Shown: positions 36,653 through 52,273, counted from the stretch's first letter. The stretch: 64,000 bases of DNA from Oasisia sp. SBJ-2009 (GCA_964017155.1 OZ024855.1:1054001-1118000); one strand, 5' to 3'. Notes: generated by a model not told the origin, from the sequence alone. Made by a program: numbers and translations.

Positions 36653-38668
36653 TTGATACTTGATTTTGTTAACTCAATCAATTATAATCATCTTGCGCAT
36701 ATTAATGTTTTATATACAGCGCGTCTTAGCAGACATTTGAGGTCGAAAAAACAGCGTGGTCGGCATAAACAAACTGTTTATTGCTCATTCCATATGCACA
36801 GCGCAGTAACATGCACCGCTGCGCTTGCGACTGGCACAAATCGCGCTGTCTTTTCGACCTCAACAGTTTGCCAAGACGCGCTGTTTATAAAACATAAATA
36901 CGCGCAAGATGATTGTAATTGAATGAATTAATTTAATCAAGTATCAAATGTTGGCAAAAATACTGATATAATAGCAACTTTGAGGTGGGTCCGACTTGTA
37001 CATAAGTGCCAAATAGTGAAATTCTGAACAAAAATTGAGAGTATACGTGCTTTTATGAGAGAGTGCGCGTGAAGGTACGCGCCCGCAAGAGTAGGCATTC
37101 ATGTACAAGTCGGGCCCACCTCAATGTTGGTATTATAACTGTATCTTTGCCAATATTTGATACTTGATTTTGTTAATTCAATCAATTATAATCATCTTGC
37201 GCATATTAATGTTTTATATACAGCGCGTCTTAGCAGACATTTGAGGTCGAAAAGACAGCGTGGTCGGCATAAACAAATTGTTTATTGCTCATTCCATATG
37301 CACAGCGCAGTAACATGCACCGCTGCGCTTGCGACTGGCACAAATCGCGCTGTCTTTTCGACCTCAACAGTTTGCCAAGACGCGCTGTTTATAAAACATA
37401 AATACGCGCAAGATGATTGTAATTGAATGAATTAATTTAATCAAGTATCAAATGTTGGCAAAAATACTGATATAATACCAACATTGAGGTGGGTCCGACT
37501 TGTACATAAGTGCCAAATAGTGAAATTCTGAACAAAAATTGAGAGTATACGTGCTTTTATGAGAGAGAGCGCGTGAAGGTACGCGCCCGCAACAGTAGGC
37601 ATTCATGTACAAGTCGGGCCCACCTCAATGTTGGTATTATAACTGTATCTTTGCCAATATTTGATACTTGATTTTGTTAATTCAATCAATTATAATAATC
37701 TTGCGCATATTAATGTTTTATATACAGCGCGTCTTAGCAGACATTTGTGGTCGAAAAGACAGCGTGGTCGGCATAAACAAACTGTTTATTGCTCATTCCA
37801 TATGCACAGCGCAGTAACATGCACCGCTGCGCTTGCGACTGGCACAAATCGCGCTGTCTTTTCGACCTCAACAGTTTGCCAAGACGCGCTGTTTATAAAA
37901 CATAAATACGCGCAAGATGATTGTAATTGAATGAATTAATTTAATCAAGTATCAAATGTTGGCAAAAATACTGATATAATAGCTACTTTGAGGTGGGTCC
38001 GACTTGTACATAAGTGCCAAATAGTGAAATTCTGAACAAAAATTGAGAGTATACGTGCTTTTATGAGAGAGTGCGCGTGAAGGTACGCGCCCGCAAGAGT
38101 AGGCATTCATGTACAAGTCGGGCCCACCTCAATTTTGGTATTATAACTGTATCTTTGCCAATATTTGATACTTGATTTTGTTAATTCAATCAATTATAAT
38201 CATCTTGCGCATATTAATGTTTTATATACAGCGCGTCTTAGCATACATTTGAGGTCGAAAAGACAGCGTGGTCGGCATCAACAAACTGTTTATTGCTCAT
38301 TCCATATGCACAGCGCAGTAACATGCACCGCTGCGCTTGCGACTGGCACAAATCGCGCTGTCTTTTCGACCTCAACAGTTTGCCAAGACGCGCTGTTTAT
38401 AAAACATAAATACTCGCAAGATGATTGTAATTGAATGAATTAATTTAATCAAGTATCAAATGTTGGCAAAAATACTGATATAATCGCAACTTTGAGGTGG
38501 GTCCGACTTGTACATAAGTGCCAAATAGTGAAATTCTGAACAAAAATTGAGAGTATACGTGCTTTTATGAGAGAGAGCGCGTGAAGGTACGCGCCCGCAA
38601 AAGTAGGCATTCATGTACAAGTCGGGCCCACCTCAATTTTGGTATTATAACTGTATCTTTGCCAATAT

Positions 38669-39172
38669 TTGATACTTGATTTTGTTAACTCAATCAATTA
38701 TAATCATCTTGCGCATATTAATGTTTTATATACAGCGCGTCTTAGCAGACATTTGAGGTCGAAAAAACAGCGTGGTCGGCATAAACAAACTGTTTATTGC
38801 TCATTCCATATGCACAGCGCAGTAACATGCACCGCTGCGCTTGCGACTGGCACAAATCGCGCTGTCTTTTCGACCTCAACAGTTTGCCAAGACGCGCTGT
38901 TTATAAAACATAAATACGCGCAAGATGATTGTAATTGAATGAATTAATTTAATCAAGTATCAAATGTTGGCAAAAATACTGATATAATACCAACATTGAG
39001 GTGGGTCCGACTTGTACATAAGTGCCAAATAGTGAAATTCTGAACAAAAATTGAGAGTATACGTGCTTTTATGAGAGAGAGCGCGTGAAGGTACGCGCCC
39101 GCAAGAGTAGGCATTCATGTACAAGTCGGGCCCACCTCAATGTTGGTATTATAACTGTATCTTTGCCAATAT
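38669..39172. repeat. chimeric unit (D left, A right)
   Basis: D-like through gaaaaaacag and caaact (38790), then A-like from ataccaacattg (38990), leading through caatgttgg to F. D units otherwise carry atagcaactttg. The exchange window of about 200 bp covers the loop and right arm. It links the Ew-F-D order to an F-D pair that resembles 46227-47234. Confidence 0.7.
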
Positions 39173-42100
39173 TTGATACTTGATTTTGTTAATTCAATCA
39201 ATTATAATCATCTTGCGCATATTAATGTTTTATATACAGCGCGTCTTAGCATACATTTGAGGTCGAAAAGACAGCGTGGTCGGCATCAACAAACTGTTTA
39301 TTGCTCATTCCATATGCACAGCGCAGTAACATGCACCGCTGCGCTTGCGACTGGCACAAATCGCGCTGTCTTTTCGACCTCAACAGTTTGCCAAGACGCG
39401 CTGTTTATAAAACATAAATACTCGCAAGATGATTGTAATTGAATGAATTAATTTAATCAAGTATCAAATGTTGGCAAAAATACTGATATAATAGCAACTT
39501 TGAGGTGGGTCCGACTTGTACATAAGTGCCAAATAGTGAAATTCTGAACAAAAATTGAGACTATACGTGCTTTTATGAGAGAGAGCGCGTGAAGGTACGC
39601 GCCCGCAAAAGTAGGCATTCATGTACAAGTCGGGCCCACCTCAATTTTGGTATTATAACTGTATCTTTGCCAATATATGATACTTGATTTTGTTAACTCA
39701 ATCAATTATAATCATCTTGCGCATATTAATGTTTTATATACAGCGCGTCTTAGCAGACATTTGAGGTCGAAAAAACAGCGTGGTCGGCATAAACAAACTG
39801 TTTATTGCTCATTCCATATGCACAGCGCAGTAACATGCACCGCTGCGCTTGCGACTGGCACAAATCGCGCTGTCTTTTCGACCTCAACAGTTTGCCAAGA
39901 CGCGCTGTTTATAAAACATAAATACGCGCAAGATGATTGTAATTGAATGAATTAATTTAATCAAGTATCAAATGTTGGCAAAAATACTGATATAATAGCA
40001 ACTTTGAGGTGGGTCCGACTTGTACATAAGTGCCAAATAGTGAAATTCTGAACAAAAATTGAGAGTATACGTGCTTTTATGAGAGAGTGCGCGTGAAGGT
40101 ACGCGCCCGCAAGAGTAGGCATTCATGTACAAGTCGGGCCCACCTCAATGTTGGTATTATAACTGTATCTTTGCCAATATTTGATACTTGATTTTGTTAA
40201 TTCAATCAATTATAATCATCTTGCGCATATTAATGTTTTATATACAGCGCGTCTTAGCAGACATTTGAGGTCGAAAAGACAGCGTGGTCGGCATAAACAA
40301 ATTGTTTATTGCTCATTCCATATGCACAGCGCAGTAACATGCACCGCTGCGCTTGCGACTGGCACAAATCGCGCTGTCTTTTCGACCTCAACAGTTTGCC
40401 AAGACGCGCTGTTTATAAAACATAAATACGCGCAAGATGATTGTAATTGAATGAATTAATTTAATCAAGTATCAAATGTTGGCAAAAATACTGATATAAT
40501 ACCAACATTGAGGTGGGTCCGACTTGTACATAAGTGCCAAATAGTGAAATTCTGAACAAAAATTGAGAGTATACGTGCTTTTATGAGAGAGTGCGCGTGA
40601 AGGTACGCGCCCGCAAGAGTAGGCATTCATGTACAAGTCGGGCCCACCTCAATTTTGGTATTATAACTGTATCTTTGCCAATATTTGATACTTGATTTTG
40701 TTAATTCAATCAATTATAATCATCTTGCGCATATTAATGTTTTATATACAGCGCGTCTTAGCATACATTTGAGGTCGAAAAGACAGCGTGGTCGGCATCA
40801 ACAAACTGTTTATTGCTCATTCCATATGCACAGCGCAGTAACATGCACCGCTGCGCTTGCGACTGGCACAAATCGCGCTGTCTTTTCGACCTCAACAGTT
40901 TGCCAAGACGCGCTGTTTATAAAACATAAATACTCGCAAGATGATTGTAATTGAATGAATTAATTTAATCAAGTATCAAATGTTGGCAAAAATACTGATA
41001 TAATCGCAACTTTGAGGTGGGTCCGACTTGTACATAAGTGCCAAATAGTGAAATTCTGAACAAAAATTGAGAGTATACGTGCTTTTATGAGAGAGAGCGC
41101 GTGAAGATACGCGCCCGCAAAAGTAGGCATTCATGTACAAGTCGGGCCCACCTCAATTTTGGTATTATAACTGTATCTTTGCCAATATTTGATACTTGAT
41201 TTTGTTAACTCAATCAATTATAATCATCTTGCGCATATTAATGTTTTATATACAGCGCGTCTTAGCAGACATTTGAGGTCGAAAAAACAGCGTGGTCGGC
41301 ATAAACAAACTGTTTATTGCTCATTCCATATGCACAGCGCAGTAACATGCACCGCTGCGCTTGCGACTGGCACAAATCGCGCTGTCTTTTCGACCTCAAC
41401 AGTTTGCCAAGACGCGCTGTTTATAAAACATAAATACGGGCAAGATGATTGTAATTGAATGAATTAATTTAATCAAGTATCAAATGTTGGCAAAAATACT
41501 GATATAATAGCAACTTTGAGTTGGTCCGACTTGTACATAAGTGCCAAATAGTGAAATTCTGAACAAAAATTGAGAGTATACGTGCTTTTATGAGAGAGTG
41601 CGCGTGAAGGTACGCGCCCGCAAGAGTAGGCATTCATGTACAAGTCGGGCCCACCTCAATGTTGGTATTATAACTGTATCTTTGCCAATATTTGATACTT
41701 GATTTTGTTAATTCAATCAATTATAATCATCTTGCGCATATTAATGTTTTATATACAGCGCGTCTTAGCAGACATTTGAGGTCGAAAAGACAGCGTGGTC
41801 GGCATAAACAAATTGTTTATTGCTCATTCCATATGCACAGCGCAGTAACATGCACCGCTGCGCTTGCGACTGGCACAAATCGCGCTGTCTTTTCGACCTC
41901 AACAGTTTGCCAAGACGCGCTGTTTATAAAACATAAATACGCGCAAGATGATTGTAATTGAATGAATTAATTTAATCAAGTATCAAATGTTGGCAAAAAT
42001 ACTGATATAATACCAACATTGAGGTGGGTCCGACTTGTACATAAGTGCCAAATAGTGAAATTCTGAACAAAAATTGAGAGTATACGTGCTTTTATGAGAG

Positions 42101-44211
42101 AGAGCGCGTGAAGGTACGCGCCCGCAAGAGTAGGCATTCATGTACAAGTCGGGCCCACCTCAATGTTGGTATTATAACTGTATCTTTGCCAATATTTGAT
42201 ACTTGATTTTGTTAATTCAATCAATTATAATCATCTTGCGCATATTAATGTTTTATATACTGCGCGTCTTAGCAGACATTTGAGGTCGAAAAGACAGCGT
42301 GGTCGGCATAAACAAACTGTTTATTGCTCATTCCATATGCACAGCGCAGTAACATGCACCGCTGCCCTTGCGACTGGCACAAATCGCGCTGTCTTTTCGA
42401 CCTCAACAGTTTGCCAAGACGCGCTGTTTATAAAACATAAATACGCGCAAGATGATTGTAATTGAATGAATTAATTTAATCAAGTATCAAATGTTGGCAA
42501 AAATACTGATATAATAGCAACTTTGAGGTGGGTCCGACTTGTACATAAGTGCCAAATAGTGAAATTCTGAACAAAAATTGAGAGTATACGTGCTTTTATG
42601 AGAGAGTGCGCGTGAAGGTACGCGCCCGCAAGAGTAGGCATTCATGTACAAGTCGGGCCCACCTCAATGTTGGTATTATAACTGTATCTTTGCCAATATT
42701 TGATACTTGATTTTGTTAATTCAATCAATTATAATCATCTTGCGCATATTAATGTTTTATATACAGCGCGTCTTAGCAGACATTTGAGGTCGAAAAGGCA
42801 GCGTGGTCGGCATAAACAAATTGTTTATTGCTCATTCCATATGCACAGCGCAGTAACATGCACCGCTGCGCTTGCGACTGGCACAAATCGCGCTGTCTTT
42901 TCGACCTCAACAGTTTGCCAAGACGCGCTGTTTATAAAACATAAATACGCGCAAGATGATTGTAATTGAATGAATTAATTTAATCAAGTATCAAATGTTG
43001 GCAAAAATACTGATATAATACCAACATTGAGGTGGGTCCGACTTGTACATAAGTGCCAAATAGTGAAATTCTGAAAACAAATTGAGAGTATACGTGCTTT
43101 TATGAGAGAGTGCGCGTGAAGGTACGCGCCCGCAAGAGTAGGCATTCATGTACAAGTCGAGCCCACCTCAATTTTGGTATTATAACTGTATCTTTGCCAA
43201 TATTTGATACTTGATTTTGTTAACTCAATCAATTATAATAATCTTGCGCATATTAATGTTTTATATACAGCGCGTCTTAGCAGACATTTGAGGTCGAAAA
43301 GACAGCGTGGTCGGCATAAACAAACTGTTTATTGCTCATTCCATATGCACAGCGCAGTAACATGCACCGCTGCGCTTGCGACTGGCACAAATCGCGCTGT
43401 CTTTTCGACCTCAACAGTTTGCCAAGACGCGCTGTTTATAAAACATAAATACGCGCAAGATGATTGTAATTGAATGAATTAATTTAATCAAGTATCAAAT
43501 GTTGGCAAAAATACTGATATAATAGCAACTTTGAGGTGGGTCCGACTTGTACATAAGTGCCAAATAGTGAAATTCTGAACAAAAATTGAGAGTATACGTG
43601 CTTTTATGAGAGAGTGCGCGTGAAGGTACGCGCCCGCAAGAGTAGGCATTCATGTACAAGTCGGGCCCACCTCAATGTTGGTATTATAACTGTATCTTTG
43701 CCAATATTTGATACTTGATTTTGTTAATTCAATCAATTATAATCATCTTGCGCATATTAATGTTTTATATACAGCGCGTCTTAGCAGACATTTGAGGTCG
43801 AAAAGACAGCGTGGTCGGCATAAACAAATTGTTTATTGCTCATTCCATATGCACAGCGCAGTAACATGCACCGCTGCGCTTGCGACTGGCACAAATCGCG
43901 CTGTCTTTTCGACCTCAACAGTTTGCCAAGACGCGCTGTTTATAAAACATAAATACGCGCAAGATGATTGTAATTGAATGAATTAATTTAATCAAGTATC
44001 AAATGTTGGCAAAAATACTGATATAATACCAACATTGAGGTGGGTCCGACTTGTACATAAGTGCCAAATAGTGAAATTCTGAAAACAAATTGAGAGTATA
44101 CGTGCTTTTATGAGAGAGTGCGCGTGAAGGTACGCGCCCGCAAGAGTAGGCATTCATGTACAAGTCGGGCCCACCTCAATTTTGGTATTATAACTGTATC
44201 TTTGCCAATAT

Positions 44212-47200
44212 TTGATACTTGATTTTGTTAATTCAATCAATTATAATCATCTTGCTCATATTAATGTTTTATATACAGCGCGTCTTAGCAGACATTTGAG
44301 GTCGAAAAGACAGCGTGGTCGGCATAAACAAACTGTTTATTGCTCATTCCATATGCACAGCGCAGTAACATGCACCGCTGCGCTTGCGACTGGCACAAAT
44401 CGCGCTGTCTTTTCGACCTCAACAGTTTGCCAAGACGCGCTGTTTATAAAACATAAATACGCGCAAGATGATTGTAATTGAATGAATTAATTTAATCAAG
44501 TATCAAATGTTGGCAAAAATACTGATATAATAGCTACTTTGAGGTGGGTCCGACTTGTACATAAGTGCCAAATAGTGAAATTCTGAACAAAAATTGAGAG
44601 TATACGTGCTTTTATGAGAGAGTGCGCGTGAAGGTACGCGCCCGCAAGAGTAGGCATTCATGTACAAGTCGGGCCCACCTCAATTTTGGTATTATAACTG
44701 TATCTTTGCCAATATTTGATACTTGATTTTGTTAATTCAATCAATTATAATCATCTTGCGCATATTAATGTTTTATATACAGCGCGTCTTAGCATACATT
44801 TGAGGTCGAAAAGACAGCGTGGTCGGCATCAACAAACTGTTTATTGCTCATTCCATATGCACAGCGCAGTAACATGCACCGCTGCGCTTGCGACTGGCAC
44901 AAATCGCGCTGTCTTTTCGACCTCAACAGTTTGCCAAGACGCGCTGTTTATAAAACATAAATACTCGCAAGATGATTGTAATTGAATGAATTAATTTAAT
45001 CAAGTATCAAATGTTGACAAAAATACTGATATAATCGCAACTTTGAGGTGGGTCCGACTTGTACATAAGTGCCAAATAGTGAAATTCTGAACAAAAATTG
45101 AGAGTATACGTGCTTTTATGAGAGAGAGCGCGTGAAGGTACGCGCCCGCAAAAGTAGGCATTCATGTACAAGTCGGGCCCACCTCAATTTTGGTATTATA
45201 ACTGTATCTTTGCCAATATTTGATACTTGATTTTGTTAACTCAATCAATTATAATCATCTTGCGCATATTAATGTTTTATATACAGCGCGTCTTAGCAGA
45301 CATTTGAGGTCGAAAAAACAGCGTGGTCGGCATAAACAAACTGTTTATTGCTCATTCCATATGCACAGCGCAGTAACATGCACCGCTGCGCTTGCGACTG
45401 GCACAAATCGCGCTGTCTTTTCGACCTCAACAGTTTGCCAAGACGCGCTGTTTATAAAACATAAATACGGGCAAGATGATTGTAATTGAATGAATTAATT
45501 TAATCAAGTATCAAATGTTGGCAAAAATACTGATATAATAGCAACTTTGAGTTGGTCCGACTTGTACATAAGTGCCAAATAGTGAAATTCTGAACAAAAA
45601 TTGAGAGTATACGTGCTTTTATGAGAGAGTGCGCGTGAAGGTACGCGCCCGCAAGAGTAGGCATTCATGTACAAGTCGGGCCCACCTCAATGTTGGTATT
45701 ATAACTGTATCTTTGCCAATATTTGATACTTGATTTTGTTAATTCAATCAATTATAATCATCTTGCGCATATTAATGTTTTATATACAGCGCGTCTTAGC
45801 AGACATTTGAGGTCGAAAAGACAGCGTGGTCGGCATAAACAAATTGTTTATTGCTCATTCCATATGCACAGCGCAGTAACATGCACCGCTGCGCTTGCGA
45901 CTGGCACAAATCACGCTGTCTTTTCGACCTCAACAGTTTGCCAAGACGCGCTGTTTATAAAACATAAATACGCGCAAGATGATTGTAATTGAATGAATTA
46001 ATTTAATCAAGTATCAAATGTTGGCAAAAATACTGATATAATACCAACATTGAGGTGGGTCCGACTTGTACATAAGTGCCAAATAGTGAAATTCTGAACA
46101 AAAATTGAGAGTATACGTGCTTTTATGAGAGAGAGCGCGTGAAGGTACGCGCCCGCAAGAGTAGGCATTCATGTACAAGTCGGGCCCACCTCAATGTTGG
46201 TATTATAACTGTATCTTTGCCAATATTTGATACTTGATTTTGTTAATTCAATCAATTATAATCATCTTGCGCATATTAATGTTTTATATACAGCGCGTCT
46301 TAGCATACATTTGAGGTCGAAAAGACAGCGTGGTCGGCATCAACAAACTGTTTATTGCTCATTCCATATGCACAGCGCAGTAACATGCACCGCTGCGCTT
46401 GCGACTGGCACAAATCGCGCTGTCTTTTCGACCTCAACAGTTTGCCAAGACGCGCTGTTTATAAAACATAAATACTCGCAAGATGATTGTAATTGAATGA
46501 ATTAATTTAATCAAGTATCAAATGTTGGCAAAAATACTGATATAATAGCAACTTTGAGGTGGGTCCGACTTGTACATAAGTGCCAAATAGTGAAATTCTG
46601 AACAAAAATTGAGACTATACGTGCTTTTATGAGAGAGAGCGCGTGAAGGTACGCGCCCGCAAAAGTAGGCATTCATGTACAAGTCGGGCCCACCTCAATT
46701 TTGGTATTATAACTGTATCTTTGCCAATATTTGATACTTGATTTTGTTAACTCAATCAATTATAATCATCTTGCGCATATTAATGTTTTATATACAGCGC
46801 GTCTTAGCAGACATTTGAGGTCGAAAAAACAGCGTGGTCGGCATAAACAAACTGTTTATTGCTCATTCCATATGCACAGCGCAGTAACATGCACCGCTGC
46901 GCTTGCGACTGGCACAAATCGCGCTGTCTTTTCGACCTCAACAGTTTGCCAAGACGCGCTGTTTATAAAACATAAATACGCGCAAGATGATTGTAATTGA
47001 ATGAATTAATTTAATCAAGTATCAAATGTTGGCAAAAATACTGATATAATAGCAACTTTGAGGTGGGTCCGACTTGTACATAAGTGCCAAATAGTGAAAT
47101 TCTGAACAAAAATTGAGAGTATACGTGCTTTTATGAGAGAGTGCGCGTGAAGGTACGCGCCCGCAAGAGTAGGCATTCATGTACAAGTCGGGCCCACCTC

Positions 47201-50200
47201 AATGTTGGTATTATAACTGTATCTTTGCCAATATTTGATACTTGATTTTGTTAATTCAATCAATTATAATCATCTTGCGCATATTAATGTTTTATATACA
47301 GCGCGTCTTAGCAGACATTTGAGGTCGAAAAGACAGCGTGGTCGGCATAAACAAATTGTTTATTGCTCATTCCATATGCACAGCGCAGTAACATGCACCG
47401 CTGCGCTTGCGACTGGCACAAATCGCGCTGTCTTTTCGACCTCAACAGTTTGCCAAGACGCGCTGTTTATAAAACATAAATACGCGCAAGATGATTGTAA
47501 TTGAATGAATTAATTTAATCAAGTATCAAATGTTGGCAAAAATACTGATATAATACCAACATTGAGGTGGGTCCGACTTGTACATAAGTGCCAAATAGTG
47601 AAATTCTGAACAAAAATTGAGAGTATACGTGCTTTTATGAGAGAGAGCGCGTGAAGGTACGCGCCCGCAAGAGTAGGCATTCATGTACAAGTCGGGCCCA
47701 CCTCAATGTTGGTATTATAACTGTATCTTTGCCAATATTTGATACTTGATTTTGTTAATTCAATCAATTATAATAATCTTGCGCATATTAATGTTTTATA
47801 TACAGCGCGTCTTAGCAGACATTTGTGGTCGAAAAGACAGCGTGGTCGGCATAAACAAACTGTTTATTGCTCATTCCATATGCACAGCGCAGTAACATGC
47901 ACCGCTGCGCTTGCGACTGGCACAAATCGCGCTGTCTTTTCGACCTCAACAGTTTGCCAAGACGCGCTGTTTATAAAACATAAATACGCGCAAGATGATT
48001 GTAATTGAATGAATTAATTTAATCAAGTATCAAATGTTGGCAAAAATACTGATATAATAGCTACTTTGAGGTGGGTCCGACTTGTACATAAGTGCCAAAT
48101 AGTGAAATTCTGAACAAAAATTGAGAGTATACGTGCTTTTATGAGAGAGTGCGCGTGAAGGTACGCGCCCGCAAGAGTAGGCATTCATGTACAAGTCGGG
48201 CCCACCTCAATTTTGGTATTATAACTGTATCTTTGCCAATATTTGATACTTGATTTTGTTAATTCAATCAATTATAATCATCTTGCGCATATTAATGTTT
48301 TATATACAGCGCGTCTTAGCATACATTTGAGGTCGAAAAGACAGCGTGGTCGGCATCAACAAACTGTTTATTGCTCATTCCATATGCACAGCGCAGTAAC
48401 ATGCACCGCTGCGCTTGCGACTGGCACAAATCGCGCTGTCTTTTCGACCTCAACAGTTTGCCAAGACGCGCTGTTTATAAAACATAAATACTCGCAAGAT
48501 GATTGTAATTGAATGAATTAATTTAATCAAGTATCAAATGTTGGCAAAAATACTGATATAATCGCAACTTTGAGGTGGGTCCGACTTGTACATAAGTGCC
48601 AAATAGTGAAATTCTGAACAAAAATTGAGAGTATACGTGCTTTTATGAGAGAGAGCGCGTGAAGGTACGCGCCCGCAAAAGTAGGCATTCATGTACAAGT
48701 CGGGCCCACCTCAATTTTGGTATTATAACTGTATCTTTGCCAATATTTGATACTTGATTTTGTTAACTCAATCAATTATAATCATCTTGCGCATATTAAT
48801 GTTTTATATACAGCGCGTCTTAGCAGACATTTGAGGTCGAAAAAACAGCGTGGTCGGCATAAACAAACTGTTTATTGCTCATTCCATATGCACAGCGCAG
48901 TAACATGCACCGCTGCGCTTGCGACTGGCACAAATCGCGCTGTCTTTTCGACCTCAACAGTTTGCCAAGACGCGCTGTTTATAAAACATAAATACGGGCA
49001 AGATGATTGTAATTGAATGAATTAATTTAATCAAGTATCAAATGTTGGCAAAAATACTGATATAATAGCAACTTTGAGTTGGTCTGACTTGTACATAAGT
49101 GCCAAATAGTGAAATTCTGAACAAAAATTGAGAGTATACGTGCTTTTATGAGAGAGTGCGCGTGAAGGTACGCGCCCGCAAGAGTAGGCATTCATGTACA
49201 AGTCGGGCCCACCTCAATGTTGGTATTATAACTGTATCTTTGCCAATATTTGATACTTGATTTTGTTAATTCAATCAATTATAATCATCTTGCGCATATT
49301 AATGTTTTATATACAGCGCGTCTTAGCAGACATTTGAGGTCGAAAAGACAGCGTGGTCGGCATAAACAAATTGTTTATTGCTCATTCCATATGCACAGCG
49401 CAGTAACATGCACCGCTGCGCTTGCGACTGGCACAAATCGCGCTGTCTTTTCGACCTCAACAGTTTGCCAAGACGCGCTGTTTATAAAACATAAATACGC
49501 GCAAGATGATTGTAATTGAATGAATTAATTTAATCAAGTATCAAATGTTGGCAAAAATACTGATATAATACCAACATTGAGGTGGGTCCGACTTGTACAT
49601 AAGTGCCAAATAGTGAAATTCTGAACAAAAATTGAGAGTATACGTGCTTTTATGAGAGAGAGCGCGTGAAGGTACGCGCCCGCAAAAGTAGGCATTCATG
49701 TACAAGTCGGGCCCACCTCAATTTTGGTATTATAACTGTATCTTTGCCAATATTTGATACTTGATTTTGTTAATTCAATCAATTATAATCATCTTGCGCA
49801 TATTAATGTTTTATATACAGCGCGTCTTAGCAGACATTTGAGGTCGAAAAGACAGCGTGGTCGGCATAAACAAATTGTTTATTGCTCATTCCATATGCAC
49901 AGCGCAGTAACATGCACCGCTGCGCTTGCGACTGGCACAAATCGCGCTGTCTTTTCGACCTCAACAGTTTGCCAAGACGCGCTGTTTATAAAACATAAAT
50001 ACGCGCAAGATGATTGTAATTGAATGAATTAGTTTAATCAAGTATCAAATGTTGGCAAAAATACTGATATAATACCAACATTGAGGTGGGTCCGACTTGT
50101 ACATAAGTGCCAAATAGTGAAATTCTGAACAAAAATTGAGAGTATACGTGCTTTTATGAGAGAGAGCGCGTGAAGGTACGCGCCCGCAAGAGTAGGCATT

Positions 50201-52273
50201 CATGTACAAGTCGGGCCCACCTCAATGTTGGTATTATAACTGTATCTTTGCCAATATTTGATACTTGATTTTGTTAATTCAATCAATTATAATCATCTTG
50301 CGCATATTAATGTTTTATATACTGCGCGTCTTAGCAGACATTTGAGGTCGAAAAGACAGCGTGGTCGGCATAAACAAACTGTTTATTGCTCATTCCATAT
50401 GCACAGCGCAGTAACATGCACCGCTGCCCTTGCGACTGGCACAAATCGCGCTGTCTTTTCGACCTCAACAGTTTGCCAAGACGCGCTGTTTATAAAACAT
50501 AAATACTCGCAAGATGATTGTAATTGAATGAATTAATTTAATCAAGTATCAAATGTTGGCAAAAATACTGATATAATAGCAACTTTGAGGTGGGTCCGAC
50601 TTGTACATAAGTGCCAAATAGTGAAATTCTGAAAACAAATTGAGAGTATACGTGCTTTTATGAGAGAGTGCGCGTGAAGGTACGCGCCCGCAAGAGTAGG
50701 CATTCATGTACAAGTCGAGCCCACCTCAATTTTGGTATTATAACTGTATCTTTGCCAATATTTGATACTTGATTTTGTTAACTCAATCAATTATAATAAT
50801 CTTGCGCATATTAATGTTTTATATACAGCGCGTCTTAGCAGACATTTGAGGTCGAAAAGACAGCGTGGTCGGCATAAACAAACTGTTTATTGCTCATTCC
50901 ATATGCACAGCGCAGTAACATGCACCGCTGCGCTTGCGACTGGCACAAATCGCGCTGTCTTTTCGACCTCAACAGTTTGCCAAGACGCGCTGTTTATAAA
51001 ACATAAATACGCGCAAGATGATTGTAATTGAATGAATTAATTTAATCAAGTATCAAATGTTGGCAAAAATACTGATATAATAGCTACTTTGAGGTGGGTC
51101 CGACTTGTACATAAGTGCCAAATAGTGAAATTCTGAACAAAAATTGAGAGTATACGTGCTTTTATGAGAGAGTGCGCGTGAAGGTACGCGCCCGCAAGAG
51201 TAGGCATTCATGTACAAGTCGGGCCCACCTCAATTTTGGTATTATAACTGTATCTTTGCCAATATTTGATACTTGATTTTGTTAATTCAATCAATTATAA
51301 TCATCTTGCGCATATTAATGTTTTATATACAGCGCGTCTTAGCATACATTTGAGGTCGAAAAGACAGCGTGGTCGGCATCAACAAACTGTTTATTGCTCA
51401 TTCCATATGCACAGCGCAGTAACATGCACCGCTGCGCTTGCGACTGGCACAAATCGCGCTGTCTTTTCGACCTCAACAGTTTGCCAAGACGCGCTGTTTA
51501 TAAAACATAAATACTCGCAAGATGATTGTAATTGAATGAATTAATTTAATCAAGTATCAAATGTTGGCAAAAATACTGATATAATAGCAACTTTGAGGTG
51601 GGTCCGACTTGTACATAAGTGCCAAATAGTGAAATTCTGAACAAAAATTGAGAGTATACGTGCTTTTATGAGAGAGAGCGCGTGAAGGTACGCGCCCGCA
51701 AAAGTAGGCATTCATGTACAAGTCGGGCCCACCTCAATTTTGGTATTATAACTGTATCTTTGCCAATATTTGATACTTGATTTTGTTAACTCAATCAATT
51801 ATAATCATCTTGCGCATATTAATGTTTTATATACAGCGCGTCTTAGCAGACATTTGAGGTCGAAAAAACAGCGTGGTCGGCATAAACAAACTGTTTATTG
51901 CTCATTCCATATGCACAGCGCAGTAACATGCACCGCTGCGCTTGCGACTGGCACAAATCGCGCTGTCTTTTCGACCTCAACAGTTTGCCAAGAAGCGCTG
52001 TTTATAAAACATAAATACGCGCAAGATGATTGTAATTGAATGAATTAATTTAATCAAGTATCAAATGTTGGCAAAAATACTGATATAATAGCAACTTTGA
52101 GGTGGGTCCGACTTGTACATAAGTGCCAAATAGTGAAATTCTGAACAAAAATTGAGAGTATACGTGCTTTTATGAGAGAGAGCGCGTGAAGGTACGCGCC
52201 CGCAAGAGTAGGCATTCATGTACAAGTCGGGCCCACCTCAATTTTGGTATTATAACTGTATCTTTGCCAATAT
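44212..52273. repeat. 16-unit HOR, copy 1 (8062 bp)
   Basis: Units: 44212 B2, 44716 F, 45220 Dg, 45723 A, 46227 F, 46731 D, 47235 A, 47739 Ew, 48243 F, 48747 Dg, 49250 A, 49754 A, 50258 B, 50762 E, 51266 F, 51770 D. Private markers repeated 10581 bp downstream are gttgacaaa (about 45015), caaatcacgc (about 45910), gagactata (46615), gaattagttt (about 50031) and agaagcgc (about 51993). One difference was noticed: ggtctgac at 49085. Length is 16 x 504 minus 2 (two Dg units). Confidence 0.9.

Larger units (their letters stand above)
35669..44211. repeat. transition block between two HORs, 17 units
   Basis: Units: 35669 B2, 36173 F (deleted), 36653 D, 37157 A, 37661 Ew, 38165 F, 38669 D/A, 39173 F, 39677 D, 40181 A, 40685 F, 41189 Dg, 41692 A, 42196 B, 42700 A*, 43204 E, 43708 A. 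It mixes segments of both neighbours: D-A-Ew-F recurs in the 16-mer at 46731, F-D at 39173 shares the private gagactata with 46615 and 57196, and B-A*-E at 42196 is the 12-mer order. The first Ew and B2 units, both hallmarks of the right HOR, appear here. The D unit at 39677 has atatga at its anchor, giving the only ATG at that site. Confidence 0.82.
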
